From positions 1-38,625 of the forward strand of contig QNBE01000005.1 of NCBI GenBank assembly GCA_003645615.1: DNA of 38,625 nucleotides. The letters are read 5' to 3'. The notes under the pieces are model-generated. The model worked only from the letters and a program-made list of their open reading frames with translations. It was not told the origin of the DNA and did no database searches. A program made the position numbers and the translations under genes. Origin of the DNA: Caldifarciminota bacterium (lineage in GTDB: Bacteria; Hydrothermota; Tepidihabitantia; B36-G15). The first letter of the stretch is position 1; every line of letters begins with the position of its first letter. Of the stretch, positions 1 to 8,677 are shown one piece after another.

Positions 1-240
1 GTATGTGAGGCGGCCGGTATCCGCAACATCCTGACCAAATCCTTCGGCTCCAACAACCCCACCAACCTGGCCCGTGCCGCCTTGGCCGGGCTCCAGTCTC
101 TCCTGGAGCCTGAGGCGGTGGCGCGGATGCGCGACAAGCCGGTGGAGATCTTCCTGAGGAGAAGGCGGGGTGAAAAAGATCAGGATCAGACTGATAAAGA
201 GTCCGATCTCGGAAAAGAAGGTCCACAAGAGGACGCTTAG
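1..240 (+). CDS. rpsE: 30S ribosomal protein S5, C-terminal part
   Basis: This is the 3' end of rpsE, cut by the window start; frame 1 is open from base 1 to the TAG at 238-240 (79 residues). The sequence [18 protein letters not shown] followed by [11 protein letters not shown] is the conserved C-terminal domain of S5, which takes part in decoding fidelity and subunit assembly. After the usual end of the family (around [10 protein letters not shown]) there is a charged tail of about 25 residues rich in D, E, K and Q. This tail is read from DNA that also codes for the start of rpmD, a 71-nt overlap. It is the first visible gene of the spc operon segment. Confidence 0.93.
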   Translation, partial: VCEAAGIRNILTKSFGSNNPTNLARAALAGLQSLLEPEAVARMRDKPVEIFLRRRRGEKDQDQTDKESDLGKEGPQEDA

Positions 241-349
241 GGCCCTTGGCCTCCGGCGGATCGGTGCGGAGCGGACCTTCAACCAGACCCCACAGCTTCT
301 GGGGATGCTCAAGCGGGTGCGCCACCTGATCAAGTGGGAGGAGGTATGA
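170..349 (+). CDS. rpmD: 50S ribosomal protein L30
   Basis: This 59-residue protein starts with GTG at 170 behind a Shine-Dalgarno-like AGGAGAAGG. It reads [17 protein letters not shown], then [12 protein letters not shown] and a C-terminal [16 protein letters not shown]. That is the full L30 fold, a small two-helix, three-strand protein of the large subunit, at the usual length of about 60 residues. It overlaps rpsE by 71 nt in another frame, and its TGA (347-349) overlaps the ATG of rplO as ATGA. The order S5-L30-L15-SecY is the canonical spc operon order. No GTG or ATG further in would leave a complete L30. Confidence 0.9.
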   Translation: MKKIRIRLIKSPISEKKVHKRTLRALGLRRIGAERTFNQTPQLLGMLKRVRHLIKWEEV

Positions 350-792
350 GGATTCTCTCCACACTCCGGCCCAACCCTAAGGCGAAAAAGAAGCGGAAAC
401 GGATCGGCTGTGGTATCGGCTCTGGCCACGGAAAGACCGCTACCAGGGGGCACAAGGGGTCTGGTCAGCGCTCGGGAAAAGAGTTCACACCCGCATTTGA
501 GGGCGGTCAGATGCCCCTCTATCGGCGGATACCGAAACGGGGCTTCACCAATATCTTCAAGAAGGAGTTTGAGGTGGTGAATATCGAACGACTGGCCCGG
601 TTCCCTCCAGATTCGTTGATCGATCCGGAAGTGATGAAAGAGAACGGGCTGATCCATGGTAATCTCCCGGTCAAGATCCTTGGTCGGGGCGAGATCAATA
701 TCCCGATTAAAGTTAAAGCCCATGCCTTTTCCCGCTCCGCCCGGGTGAAGATCCGGGCGGCCGGAGGGAGTATCGAGATCATAAATGCTTGA
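346..792 (+). CDS. rplO: 50S ribosomal protein L15
   Basis: This 148-residue protein has the Gly/Lys/Arg-rich N-terminal signature of L15 ([20 protein letters not shown], then RSG). The later [12 protein letters not shown] and the C-terminal [16 protein letters not shown] are also typical. L15 binds 23S rRNA and helps late 50S assembly. The ATG at 346 is preferred over a GTG four codons upstream because it gives the family start [11 protein letters not shown], follows GGGAGGAG, and makes a coupled ATGA junction with rpmD. The 3' end overlaps secY by 8 nt. Confidence 0.95.
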   Translation: MRILSTLRPNPKAKKKRKRIGCGIGSGHGKTATRGHKGSGQRSGKEFTPAFEGGQMPLYRRIPKRGFTNIFKKEFEVVNIERLARFPPDSLIDPEVMKENGLIHGNLPVKILGRGEINIPIKVKAHAFSRSARVKIRAAGGSIEIINA

Positions 793-2101
793 GAGTTTTG
801 GAAATATCTTCAAGGTCCCCGATCTCAAGAAGAAGCTCCTCTTTACCCTCTTCGCCATCGTCGTCTATCGACTGGGCGCCCATATCCCGCTTCCGGGCAT
901 CAATGTTGCCGCCTTAGGCCATCTTATCGCCAATCTTAAGGCCCAGGGGTCGGTCTTCGGCCTCTATGATATCTTCGTTGGTGGCGCCCTATCCCGGGCC
1001 GCGATCATGGCCTTAGGGGTGATGCCCTACATCTCGGCTTCGATCATCTTCCAGCTCCTCGGTTCGGTCTTCCCCCAGATCGAGAAACTCCAGAAGGATG
1101 AGGAGGGGAGGAGGAAGATCACCCGCTATACCCGATACACCACGGTAGGTCTGGCTGCCCTCCAGGCGATCGGGATTGCGGTCTTCTTGGAGGCCCAGAA
1201 GGTTCCGATCGGTGATCGGATCGTCCCGATTGTCGTCCATGGCGGGATGGGGTTCCGGTTCTTAACCATGGTCACATTAACCTGTGGGACGATCTTCGCA
1301 ATGTGGCTGGGGGAGCAGATCACCGAGAAGGGGATCGGTAATGGGATATCGTTTATAATCTTTATCGGCTGTCTTGAGGAATATCCCCAGTATTTCCTGA
1401 GGACCTTCCAGATGGTCCGGGCCCAGGGTCTCTCGGTCATCAATCTCATCTTCATCATCGTTGTCATGGTCCTGGTCGTGGCCGGGGTCGTGGTCATGAC
1501 CCAGGCGATGAGGAAGATTCCGGTCCAGTATCCGAAGCGGGTGATTGGCCGGCGCCTCTATGGTGGCCAGTCGACCCACCTTCCACTCCGGGTCAATACC
1601 GCGGGGGTGATTCCGATCATATTTGCCCAGAGTCTGATGGTCTTTCCAGGCACCGTTGCCTCCTTTATCCCACAGCTTGCCGTCTTCCGTGATGCCTTCA
1701 AGCCCGGGATCTGGTATTATGACATCCTCTTCTTCGCCCTGATCATCTACTTCACCTACTTCTATACCTCGATCATCTTCAATCCCAGGGATCTGGCCGA
1801 GAATATGAAGCGCTATGGCGGCTTCATCCCCGGAATCAGACCCGGACCGAAGACCGCAGAATATATCGACAATGTCCTGACCAGGATCACCCTACCCGGT
1901 GCGGTCTTCCTCGCCTTCATCGCCCTTCTCCCTTATCAGTTATATGCCACCCTCCGGGTCCCATTCTATTTCGGCGGCACCACCCTGCTCATCATCGTTG
2001 GTGTTGCCCTTGACACCATCCAGCAGATTGAGGCCCAGCTCCTGATGCACCACTATGAAGGCTTTTTGAAAAGGGGTCGGGTCCGGGGCCGTCGATGGTA
2101 A
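785..2101 (+). CDS. secY: Preprotein translocase channel subunit SecY
   Basis: A 438-residue polytopic membrane protein with about ten hydrophobic segments; the length is typical of SecY. Recognisable parts are the N-terminal DLKKKLLFTLFAIVVYRLGA, the plug/TM2 region with GALSRAAIMALGVMPYISAS, the EQITEKGIGNGIS motif between TM4 and TM5, and the cytosolic loop PVQYPKRVIGRRLYGGQ. SecY forms the channel for Sec-dependent export and membrane insertion with SecE and SecG. The many exported proteins in this window would pass through it. It overlaps rplO (8 nt) and adk (7 nt, ATGGTAA), so translation is probably coupled. Confidence 0.97.
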   Translation: MLESFGNIFKVPDLKKKLLFTLFAIVVYRLGAHIPLPGINVAALGHLIANLKAQGSVFGLYDIFVGGALSRAAIMALGVMPYISASIIFQLLGSVFPQIEKLQKDEEGRRKITRYTRYTTVGLAALQAIGIAVFLEAQKVPIGDRIVPIVVHGGMGFRFLTMVTLTCGTIFAMWLGEQITEKGIGNGISFIIFIGCLEEYPQYFLRTFQMVRAQGLSVINLIFIIVVMVLVVAGVVVMTQAMRKIPVQYPKRVIGRRLYGGQSTHLPLRVNTAGVIPIIFAQSLMVFPGTVASFIPQLAVFRDAFKPGIWYYDILFFALIIYFTYFYTSIIFNPRDLAENMKRYGGFIPGIRPGPKTAEYIDNVLTRITLPGAVFLAFIALLPYQLYATLRVPFYFGGTTLLIIVGVALDTIQQIEAQLLMHHYEGFLKRGRVRGRRW

Positions 2102-2745
2102 TCATTCTCTTGGGTCCGCCTGGTGCTGGTAAGGGCACCCAGGCCAGCCGTCTTGCCCGTGATTACAACTTAAGGCTTATCTCGATGGGCGATTTCTTAA
2201 GGAACGAGGTTGAGCGTGATTCATCGATTGGGAGGGAGGTATCCCCTTATCTGAGCGGTGGTGAACTGGTCCCCGATGAGATCATCATCAGGATCGTTGA
2301 AAACTTGATCGGTGATAGTCCGAAAGGGATCATCCTCGATGGTTTCCCCCGCAATCTCAATCAGGCCCAGAGCCTCAAAAGGATGTTGAAGGACCATCCG
2401 ACCCGGCTGGTTGCGATCGAGATTACCTGTTCGGATCGGGAGATCATCCGTCGGCTCTCTGCCCGTCGCTATTGTCCCAAATGCCAGCGGATCTATAACC
2501 TCATCACCAACCCTCCCAAGGACGATGAGATCTGCGACGATTGTAAGGTATCCTTGAGACGGCGAGATGATGATAGGGAAGAGGTGATCAGAAATCGACT
2601 CTCGGTCTATCATCGGATGACCAGACCGATCATCGACTACTTCCGTTCGGAGGGCGAATTCTATCGTGTCTCGGGGGGGATCGATGAGATCTACCGAGAG
2701 TTGAGGGAGATTATCGATGGCGATCGTTCTCAAGTCTCCCGATGA
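2095..2745 (+). CDS. adk: Adenylate kinase, zinc-type lid
   Basis: This 216-residue protein catalyses ATP + AMP = 2 ADP. The P-loop GPPGAGKGTQ lies at residues 7-16, the AMP-site LDGFPRN at about 81-87, and the lid arginine region RRDDD near 156. The lid holds four cysteines, C127-x2-C130 and C147-x2-C150, which in this family bind a structural zinc ion. That is the Gram-positive/thermophile-type lid rather than the E. coli type. The secY-adk-map-infA order is the widespread spc operon extension. The start ATG overlaps the secY stop, and the 3' end overlaps map by 29 nt. Confidence 0.96.
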   Translation: MVIILLGPPGAGKGTQASRLARDYNLRLISMGDFLRNEVERDSSIGREVSPYLSGGELVPDEIIIRIVENLIGDSPKGIILDGFPRNLNQAQSLKRMLKDHPTRLVAIEITCSDREIIRRLSARRYCPKCQRIYNLITNPPKDDEICDDCKVSLRRRDDDREEVIRNRLSVYHRMTRPIIDYFRSEGEFYRVSGGIDEIYRELREIIDGDRSQVSR

Positions 2746-3466
2746 GATCGCGACCATTGCCGAGGCTGGTCGGATCATCGCCAGGGTCTTCGACCACCTC
2801 ACCACCATCGTCGTCTCTGGGAAGACGACCGAGATGATCGGTGCCGAGATCGAGCAGATTATCGTTCGGGCTGGAGGAAGGCCGGCCTTCTTGGGCTATC
2901 GAGGTTTTCCGAAACCGGTCTGCATCTCGATTAATGATGAGGTGGTCCATGGGATACCGGGACCGCGGCGGATCAGCCAAGGGGATCTGGTGAAGATCGA
3001 TGTGGGGGTGGAATACCGCTCCTATTATGCCGATGCCGCCCGGACTATTCTGGTGGGCAAGAATGAGCGGGGTTTGAGACTGCTCCGGGCAACCCGGGAG
3101 GCCTTGGATCTTGCTATTAAGGCGATCAGGGTTGGGGGTCACCTTGGTGAGATCTCAGCGGCGATCGAGCGGTGTATCAAAGGGTATGGTTATTCGGTGG
3201 TGAGGGAGTTGACCGGGCATGGGATCGGTTCTTCCCTCCATGAAGATCCTCCGGTCCCGAACTTCGCCACCCCCGATCCCGGTCCCGAACTCGAACCGGG
3301 GATGGTCCTTGCGATTGAACCGATGGTCAATGAGGGTTCCTGGGAGACGATCCTGGATCGAAACGGCTGGACCGTCCTGACCAAGGATGGTTCCCTCTCC
3401 GCCCATTTCGAAGATACGGTGGCGATAACCGAGGATGGGGTAAAGATCCTTACCAGGAGGTGTTGA
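2717..3466 (+). CDS. map: Methionine aminopeptidase, type I
   Basis: This 249-residue M24A peptidase removes the initiator Met from new proteins. All five metal ligands of the family are in place: D95 (KIDVGVEY), D106 (YYADAAR), H168 (ELTGHGIG), E201 (LAIEPMV) and E232 (HFEDTVAIT). The start at 2717 gives the usual [20 protein letters not shown] and follows GAGGGAGA. It lies inside the last ten codons of adk, in another frame. The TGA overlaps the infA ATG as TGATG. Confidence 0.96.
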   Translation: MAIVLKSPDEIATIAEAGRIIARVFDHLTTIVVSGKTTEMIGAEIEQIIVRAGGRPAFLGYRGFPKPVCISINDEVVHGIPGPRRISQGDLVKIDVGVEYRSYYADAARTILVGKNERGLRLLRATREALDLAIKAIRVGGHLGEISAAIERCIKGYGYSVVRELTGHGIGSSLHEDPPVPNFATPDPGPELEPGMVLAIEPMVNEGSWETILDRNGWTVLTKDGSLSAHFEDTVAITEDGVKILTRRC

Positions 3467-3684
3467 TGGCCAAAAAAGATATGATCCAGACCGAGGGGAC
3501 GGTGATCGAGTGTCTGCCCAACGCCCTCTTCCGGGTGGAGATAAAAGGCGGACACAAGGTGCTCGCCCATATCTCAGGGAAGATGCGGATGAAATTCATC
3601 CGGATCCTTCCCGGTGATCGGGTGATGCTCGAGATCTCCCCTTATGATTTATCCCGAGGCAGGATAATCTACCGCTATAAATAA
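3466..3684 (+). CDS. infA: Translation initiation factor IF-1
   Basis: A 72-residue OB-fold protein that occupies the A site of the 30S subunit during initiation. The sequence follows the family almost throughout: [56 protein letters not shown] and the final YRYK. The start is fixed by AGGAGG at 3455-3460 and by the family MAKKDMI N-terminus; it shares bases with the map stop. In most bacteria infA leads into rpmJ, rpsM, rpsK, rpsD, rpoA and rplQ. Here the conserved run ends at this gene. Confidence 0.97.
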   Translation: MAKKDMIQTEGTVIECLPNALFRVEIKGGHKVLAHISGKMRMKFIRILPGDRVMLEISPYDLSRGRIIYRYK

Positions 3685-3686
3685 AC

Positions 3687-3714
3687 TTCACAATTCGAAG
3701 GACTCCGTTATTAT
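3687..3714 (+). promoter_or_regulatory. Promoter for the 3721 gene, likely leaderless start
   Basis: The -35 box TTCACA is at 3687-3692 and the -10 box TATTAT at 3709-3714, with a 16-nt spacer. Only 6 nt separate the -10 box from the ATG at 3721, so transcription would begin at or next to the start codon. No Shine-Dalgarno site is seen before that ATG. The same layout recurs at four or more other places in the window, which supports the call. Confidence 0.6.
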
Positions 3715-3720
3715 TAAGTT

Positions 3721-5184
3721 ATGATAATTATCCTCTTCCTTCAGATCGGGATGGCAACCGATTTCCGGATGGAATTCTCCTATCCGATGATCAACCTCGC
3801 GACCCTCGCTCCCGGCTTCATCAATCCGGGTGAGGGCAAAGGACTGGCCGGAATGGTTATGAATCCAGCTTCGATCAATGATCTGGGTAAAGGTGAGGTC
3901 TTCCTCGCCTTCTCACCCTCGATCTCCTCCTCCTTCAACTCCAGCTTTACGATCCCGATCGAAGGACTCGGAAGCATCTCCGACTCGATCATCCTCCCGG
4001 TCGACTTCACCTTTCGGGATCATGGGCATCTCGACTTTGTTGGTATGGGATTGAGGCGGGAAGAGTGGGCCTTTGGTCTGGCATTTATCCGGGGCGACTA
4101 CCTGCGTCTTGCGAGTAATGGGGAGGCGAGACTTGAGGCACACCACGAGATCGAATTTGATGACACCCTTACCCACGAACTGATCGAGTCACTTCCAGCC
4201 GGGGAGGAGATACCGGTCCGGATCTCCTTATCCGGATCCGGGGCGGCCGGAGTCATTTTTTCCGGCTATGGCCAGCTCCAGAGTCAAGGTATCGCCCTCG
4301 CCGGTGGTGTCCATGAGGCCGGTCTCGATCTCGGCTTAGGACTACAGGTTGAGCCGATCAGGGTTGAGGCACACCTCGATGGTAACCTCTCAGGGGGCCT
4401 CGATGCTGCAGCTCAAACAAAGGTGAGCTCAGAGGCAACCGAATGGCGGGTTGATGCCCAATTTGATGGGGAGGTCTATGAGGACTCCCTTATCTTCGGC
4501 ACCCTCGACTGCCTTCTCAAAGGGATCATGGTTAGGTTTGTCACCGGGATTAAAAAGAATTTCCGATTTTTGGATATCGGCGGATGTTATCAGTACCTCC
4601 TGCCAACAACCCTCAAGGGCCACCTCGACTACTACTACCAGTATCCAGAAGATCTCCCGACTATTGATATTGAGGGTGAATCCCTCCATGTCGATACGGT
4701 CAACCACCGGATCACGGGAAAGGGGAGGATTGTCATCCGGAAATTTCCCAAGATCAAGGAGAGGGAGCATCGGGAACTCTCCCATTCCTTTCCCCATGCC
4801 CATGGACTATTCCTCGGGGTCGGCCTCAAACTCCACATCCTCAAACTCGCCCTCTTCGGCGGCACCATCCAGATCCCGGATCGGTCCTACCTCCGGACGA
4901 TCTTAGGGGCCAATCTAAGCCTTAAGATATTCATTCCGATTGAAGGGACCATTGTCTATAGCTACCAGGGGATAACCGTTGAGGATATTCCCATCACCTC
5001 GCTACCGGTTGTGGGAATAAATGTCGGGACTAATTTTAAGATCCGTAACCTCCACATCTATCTTGGAGGCGGTGTCAACACCACCCAGGGTGCTGCCACC
5101 CTCATCCTGCCCGAGATGATGGAAGGGAAGAAGACCCGGGAGAACCTCGTCGGGGTCAGATTCGGGCTTGGCTATGAGTTCTAA
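3721..5184 (+). CDS. Predicted outer-membrane beta-barrel protein
   Basis: A 487-residue protein with a very short hydrophobic N-terminus (MIIILFLQIG) that probably serves as a signal peptide. The rest alternates hydrophobic and polar residues with many Gly and aromatic residues, as in outer-membrane barrels, and the last residues FGLGYEF end in Phe as barrel proteins usually do. The segment GEGKGLAGMVMNPASIND resembles the NPA region near the start of PorV/PorQ-like and DUF5723-like proteins of the Bacteroidetes group. I cannot name a family with certainty and no substrate can be inferred. It is the first gene of a unit with the lipoprotein that follows, which overlaps its last 11 nt. Confidence 0.6.
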   Translation: MIIILFLQIGMATDFRMEFSYPMINLATLAPGFINPGEGKGLAGMVMNPASINDLGKGEVFLAFSPSISSSFNSSFTIPIEGLGSISDSIILPVDFTFRDHGHLDFVGMGLRREEWAFGLAFIRGDYLRLASNGEARLEAHHEIEFDDTLTHELIESLPAGEEIPVRISLSGSGAAGVIFSGYGQLQSQGIALAGGVHEAGLDLGLGLQVEPIRVEAHLDGNLSGGLDAAAQTKVSSEATEWRVDAQFDGEVYEDSLIFGTLDCLLKGIMVRFVTGIKKNFRFLDIGGCYQYLLPTTLKGHLDYYYQYPEDLPTIDIEGESLHVDTVNHRITGKGRIVIRKFPKIKEREHRELSHSFPHAHGLFLGVGLKLHILKLALFGGTIQIPDRSYLRTILGANLSLKIFIPIEGTIVYSYQGITVEDIPITSLPVVGINVGTNFKIRNLHIYLGGGVNTTQGAATLILPEMMEGKKTRENLVGVRFGLGYEF

Positions 5185-6364
5185 ACGTCTCCTCATCTTC
5201 CTTCTCATCCTTGCCTGCCGTCAGGATCGGAATCCACCCGAGGTCAAGATCATAAACCCGGAAAACGGTGCGGTTTTGAGTGGGACCACCCGGGTCATCG
5301 TTAAGGTCAAGGATGATGAGGCATTGGCAGTAGCCGATATCACCATCGATAATAAAGTTGTCTATGTCAATGAAGAGCTCGATACGATCATGACCTATCT
5401 CTGGGATACCGACCAGGAGATCGAAGGTAGCCATCTTATCATCGGTTATGGAAGAGATCGATCTGAGAATGAGACAGCTGATACGGTTGAGGTCTACTGC
5501 GGCAAACCACCCTATCCGGATTCCCTTATCGGTGATATTTCCCTCGGCAGTCCTCCCCGGATGATGGTCACTACGGACCGCTATCTCTATGTGGCGGTTG
5601 AAGGTGAGGTCTTAGTGGTTGATCTCGACCAGCTTCAGCCCACCACCACCATCGGCATCCCGGCTCAGGATCTGGATATCGATAATAGCCGGGGCAAGCT
5701 CTATATTGTGGGTGAGAATAAGATCTATACGGTTGTTACGGAGCAGAACGTCCTCGCCGATAGCTTCTCGGTAGCGGGACCATTCCAGGGTTGTTTCCAC
5801 TCCGAACACCGCTACTTTCTTCTTGCCTTGGGAAGTGGTGGCTATCGTAATCATATCCATATCATCGACCTCGTTGAGGATACCATTCTGGGAACGACTC
5901 CGGACAGTTTCGGGATCGGTTATGATCTCGGTTATGCACGGGGGCGTATCTTTCTGCCCGATGTCGATTTTGCAACCCTCTGGATCATCGATACCACCAA
6001 TCTCACCATCTCCCACATCCCGCTCGACACCCCCCCGGTTGCTATCGTCCCCGCCACCTCAGAACGGGAGGTCTATCTTGGTGGGAGCGGTGTCCTGGTG
6101 GTCTCTTCCGAGCAGGGTGCCATCATCGACTCCATCCCCAATTTTTCAACCGCATATCCCCATGGCCTGGTGATCAGTCCCGATGGCGAGTATCTCTTTG
6201 GGGTCGAAAGGGATGTGATCCTGGTCGCCTCAGTCCAGCTCCGATCCCTTCTCGATACCGTTTCGATTCCCTCGTCCCCCTTGTGTGCTGCAATCACACC
6301 GGATGGCCAGAAGTTTCTGGTTGGAAGTAGCGATGGGAAGGTCTATATCTATCAGAAGCGATAG
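5174..6364 (+). CDS. Lipoprotein with Ig-like domain and YVTN-type beta-propeller
   Basis: The ATG at 5174 gives MSSKRLLIFLLILAC, a lipoprotein signal with the lipobox ILAC, so the mature protein would be lipid-anchored at its Cys. Residues of about 25-105 look like a bacterial Ig-like domain (PPEVKIINPENGAVLSG, then VIVKVKDDEALAVADITID). From about 115 to the end there are propeller blades of the YVTN/surface-layer type, such as YLYVAVEGEVLVVDLD, HGLVISPDGEYLFGV and AAITPDGQKFLVGSSDGKVY. A TTG six bases upstream (5168) is a less likely start. The gene overlaps the barrel gene before it, and the two probably act together at the outer membrane; binding partners cannot be read from the sequence. 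Confidence 0.75.
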   Translation: MSSKRLLIFLLILACRQDRNPPEVKIINPENGAVLSGTTRVIVKVKDDEALAVADITIDNKVVYVNEELDTIMTYLWDTDQEIEGSHLIIGYGRDRSENETADTVEVYCGKPPYPDSLIGDISLGSPPRMMVTTDRYLYVAVEGEVLVVDLDQLQPTTTIGIPAQDLDIDNSRGKLYIVGENKIYTVVTEQNVLADSFSVAGPFQGCFHSEHRYFLLALGSGGYRNHIHIIDLVEDTILGTTPDSFGIGYDLGYARGRIFLPDVDFATLWIIDTTNLTISHIPLDTPPVAIVPATSEREVYLGGSGVLVVSSEQGAIIDSIPNFSTAYPHGLVISPDGEYLFGVERDVILVASVQLRSLLDTVSIPSSPLCAAITPDGQKFLVGSSDGKVYIYQKR

Positions 6365-7313
6365 GCTGGCTCTTCTTCTACGTCCGATCTCCTCCCTTCT
6401 GATCGTCACCCACAACAATCCAGATCCCGATGCCATCGGTGCGGCATTGGGTCTGGCCCGTCTGGCCCGGGCCTTCCGGGTTGATGCCAGGATCTATTAT
6501 GGTGGTCTGATTGGCAGACCGGAGACGAAGAGGATGGTTGCCCTGCTCAAGATCCGTCGCCTGATTGAGAAGAGGCCCAGACTATCGGAATACGATGCGA
6601 TCGGATTTGTCGACTGTCAGGCAGAAGGGGATAATCATCCCCTCCCCGGGATCAAGGCCTATCTTGAGATCGACCACCATCCCCGGATAAGAAAGGGGGG
6701 AGCAAAGTTTTCACTTGTTGATTCCAGGGTCGGTGCCACCTCAACCATCATCACCGAGCTGATTACTCAACTCCGGATCGGACTCTCTCCTCTGGTGGCA
6801 ACCGGACTATTCTATGGGATAAAGTCCGATACCCGCAACCTCTCCCGGGGTGCCACCAATCGGGATATCAAGGCCTACAGTCATCTCTTCCCCTTGGTCG
6901 ATAAGAGAAAATTGGCCCGAATCGAGAATCCGGAGCGGTCGCGCCTCTACTACCGTCTCCTGACCCAGGGTTTGAGAAGAAGTCGGATCTGTGGTAATTT
7001 CGCCCATCTCCGATTGGGTCCGGTCGAGAACCTATCCATTATTCCGGAGCTGGCCGATCTCCTGATCGATATCAAAGGGGTATCGATCTCCTTGGTCCTG
7101 GGGGAGAAGGATGGGGTTGTCCATTTCTCAATAAGGACGAGAGGACATCAGATCAATGCTGGAAGGTTGGCCCAATTTATTGCCGGTTCTGGTGGGGCCG
7201 GTGGTCATGAAGAGATGGGTGGGGGGAGGATCCCATTGCCAGAATCGAGGGGCATCATTTCCAAGGTCAAGCAGATACTGAGACTTAAGGGGGAGGATCA
7301 CCCCCTGATCTAA
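6333..7313 (+). CDS. DHH/DHHA1 phosphoesterase, NrnA-like
   Basis: Counted from the ATG at 6333 this is 326 residues. It has the DHH-family motifs: THNNPDPDAIGAAL (D31, D33), VDCQ (D94) and EIDHHPR (D114-H115-H116). A C-terminal DHHA1 domain carries GSGGAGGHEEMGGG. The metal-dependent family includes NrnA nanoRNase/pAp phosphatases and c-di-AMP or pGpG hydrolases; the substrate cannot be told from sequence alone. Given the two GGDEF proteins and the HD-GYP protein nearby, pGpG or oligoribonucleotide turnover is a reasonable guess. ATGs at 6285 and 6303 lie deeper inside the preceding gene and add residues not typical of the family. The gene converges on the minus-strand deiminase with overlapping stop codons. 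Confidence 0.8.
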   Translation: MGRSISIRSDRLALLLRPISSLLIVTHNNPDPDAIGAALGLARLARAFRVDARIYYGGLIGRPETKRMVALLKIRRLIEKRPRLSEYDAIGFVDCQAEGDNHPLPGIKAYLEIDHHPRIRKGGAKFSLVDSRVGATSTIITELITQLRIGLSPLVATGLFYGIKSDTRNLSRGATNRDIKAYSHLFPLVDKRKLARIENPERSRLYYRLLTQGLRRSRICGNFAHLRLGPVENLSIIPELADLLIDIKGVSISLVLGEKDGVVHFSIRTRGHQINAGRLAQFIAGSGGAGGHEEMGGGRIPLPESRGIISKVKQILRLKGEDHPLI

Positions 7314-8674
7314 TCGATAACTACGAGCTTCTCGATAATCTGATCGATCCCAAGTTCGGCGGAGAGGAAGTAGATTCCGGCCGGGAGACGGCTCAGGTTG
7401 AGTCTGATCCGGTGGTTACCCGGGGATAGCTTCTCATCTCTCCACACCTTTACCCGACGGCCGAGCTTGTCGAGGAGGGAGATCCGGACCTTTCTCTCCT
7501 CCTTGAGGGTGAAGGCGAACCAGAACTCCTGACCGGGGTTGGGGCCGATGAGTCGGTGCTCGGGAGGGGGTTGGAAGCGGTAGAGGCCGATCTCAGGTCC
7601 GGGGGGCTTGGGTAGGGCAACCAGTTTACTGATACAGTGGACCGCACCACCAGATTGGATAATACTGGAGCAGTCGAAGGTCTCGATCTTATAGGCGGGC
7701 ATCGCCTGCTGATAGATCCTCAAGGCGGTGGTATCGTAGGGATGATTGTAGATCGGGAGGAGGACCCTATTGTTAATGATCAGAGAGTTGGTATAGGTCC
7801 GATAGACACCGCTATAGACCGGGGGTGAAGGGATCCGGATCGTATCGAAATAGACCCCATTACCATTCTTTATGCTGGCAAACCTCTCCGCATGCTGGTT
7901 GAGAAGGTCGTGGTTGGGATCACCAGGGGGATAATAGGCGACCATCACGGTGTGATCATTGATCAGCTTTGCCCACATATCGATATGACCGGTATACTCA
8001 CCGTGGATCCGCTGGAAGACATAGAGGGTATCGAGCCCCATGTAGGCACCGAGGATACTCTCGATCTCCTGAGGGGTGTAGTTGTTCTCCTGATAGATGA
8101 GATTGGTGGCGAAACCGCAGCCGAGACCGTCGACCATGAAGTTACCACCCGTATGAACGAGATCGGAGATATAGAGTGGTACATTCCAGATGTGGGCAAG
8201 ATGCCAGGGCATCGTATCATCATCCGGACGGGGACGGTTATACTCGAAATCGACGATGCCCCGGGTGGAGTCACTCAGGTGGTAGATCCACCAGGGTCCA
8301 TAGTCCCTGATCCAGACCGAATTGGTTGGGGTATAGAAGAATTCGACGCTGTCCAAGGGGACGCCATTCTGCTGGAGTGTGCTGCGGACACGATTGGCCT
8401 GAGACTGAGTCCTGACCACAATATAGGCCCGGGCACACTCGACGATCGAACGGGTCAGTTCGATATAGAGATCCTGCCAATAGTAGAAGTCCCAGCGGAG
8501 GAGGACCCCCTGGGCCGGTTCAAATTCGGCCAAGGCATCGACCGAGTCGGATGGGGGTGGAGTGGTAACGACCCAGGAGCCGATCTCATCAAGTCTCGAC
8601 TTCTCCTCTTCGGTAAGCCAGATCGGGAGTGGCGTTGAGTCAAGCATTATTACCACGGCGAGCGATATCACCAC
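7310..8674 (-). CDS. PPAD-like peptidylarginine deiminase with T9SS-type C-terminal domain
   Basis: A 454-residue deiminase of the agmatine deiminase/PPAD superfamily. Catalytic residues by motif are D124 (WIRDYGPWW), H230 and D232 (YTGHIDMW) and C347 (SGGAVHC); GGNFMVDG lies at 176-183. The spacing closely follows Porphyromonas PPAD (D130, H236, D238, C351 as I recall them). R147 and R149 in NRPRP sit where PPAD uses R152 and R154 to hold the substrate C-terminal carboxylate, which points to C-terminal Arg of peptides rather than agmatine. Residues of about 375-454 form a T9SS-like sorting domain ending in EKLVVID. The GTG start at 8674 gives a short leader, MVISLAVVIM; a second GTG lies at 8671 and an ATG at 8647. 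It is the downstream gene of an operon with the C25 protease, whose stop lies 3 nt before this start. Confidence 0.8.
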   Translation of the reverse strand: MVISLAVVIMLDSTPLPIWLTEEEKSRLDEIGSWVVTTPPPSDSVDALAEFEPAQGVLLRWDFYYWQDLYIELTRSIVECARAYIVVRTQSQANRVRSTLQQNGVPLDSVEFFYTPTNSVWIRDYGPWWIYHLSDSTRGIVDFEYNRPRPDDDTMPWHLAHIWNVPLYISDLVHTGGNFMVDGLGCGFATNLIYQENNYTPQEIESILGAYMGLDTLYVFQRIHGEYTGHIDMWAKLINDHTVMVAYYPPGDPNHDLLNQHAERFASIKNGNGVYFDTIRIPSPPVYSGVYRTYTNSLIINNRVLLPIYNHPYDTTALRIYQQAMPAYKIETFDCSSIIQSGGAVHCISKLVALPKPPGPEIGLYRFQPPPEHRLIGPNPGQEFWFAFTLKEERKVRISLLDKLGRRVKVWRDEKLSPGNHRIRLNLSRLPAGIYFLSAELGIDQIIEKLVVID

Positions 8675-8677
8675 TCT

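Noticed and set aside
7305-7320. A bidirectional terminator between the DHH gene and the deiminase gene
   Set aside because: The two stop codons overlap and no stem with a T-run is present at this junction. I could not find a convincing intrinsic terminator anywhere in the window.
7892-8638. A 248-codon open frame on the plus strand opposite the deiminase
   Set aside because: It runs antisense to a gene with intact catalytic motifs, and its translation shows no known fold or signal.
7310-8674. Ordinary agmatine deiminase
   Set aside because: The superfamily is right, but the R-P-R motif in the carboxylate-binding position, the sorting domain and the protease partner fit a PPAD-like enzyme better. 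Agmatine deiminase remains possible if the alignment fails.
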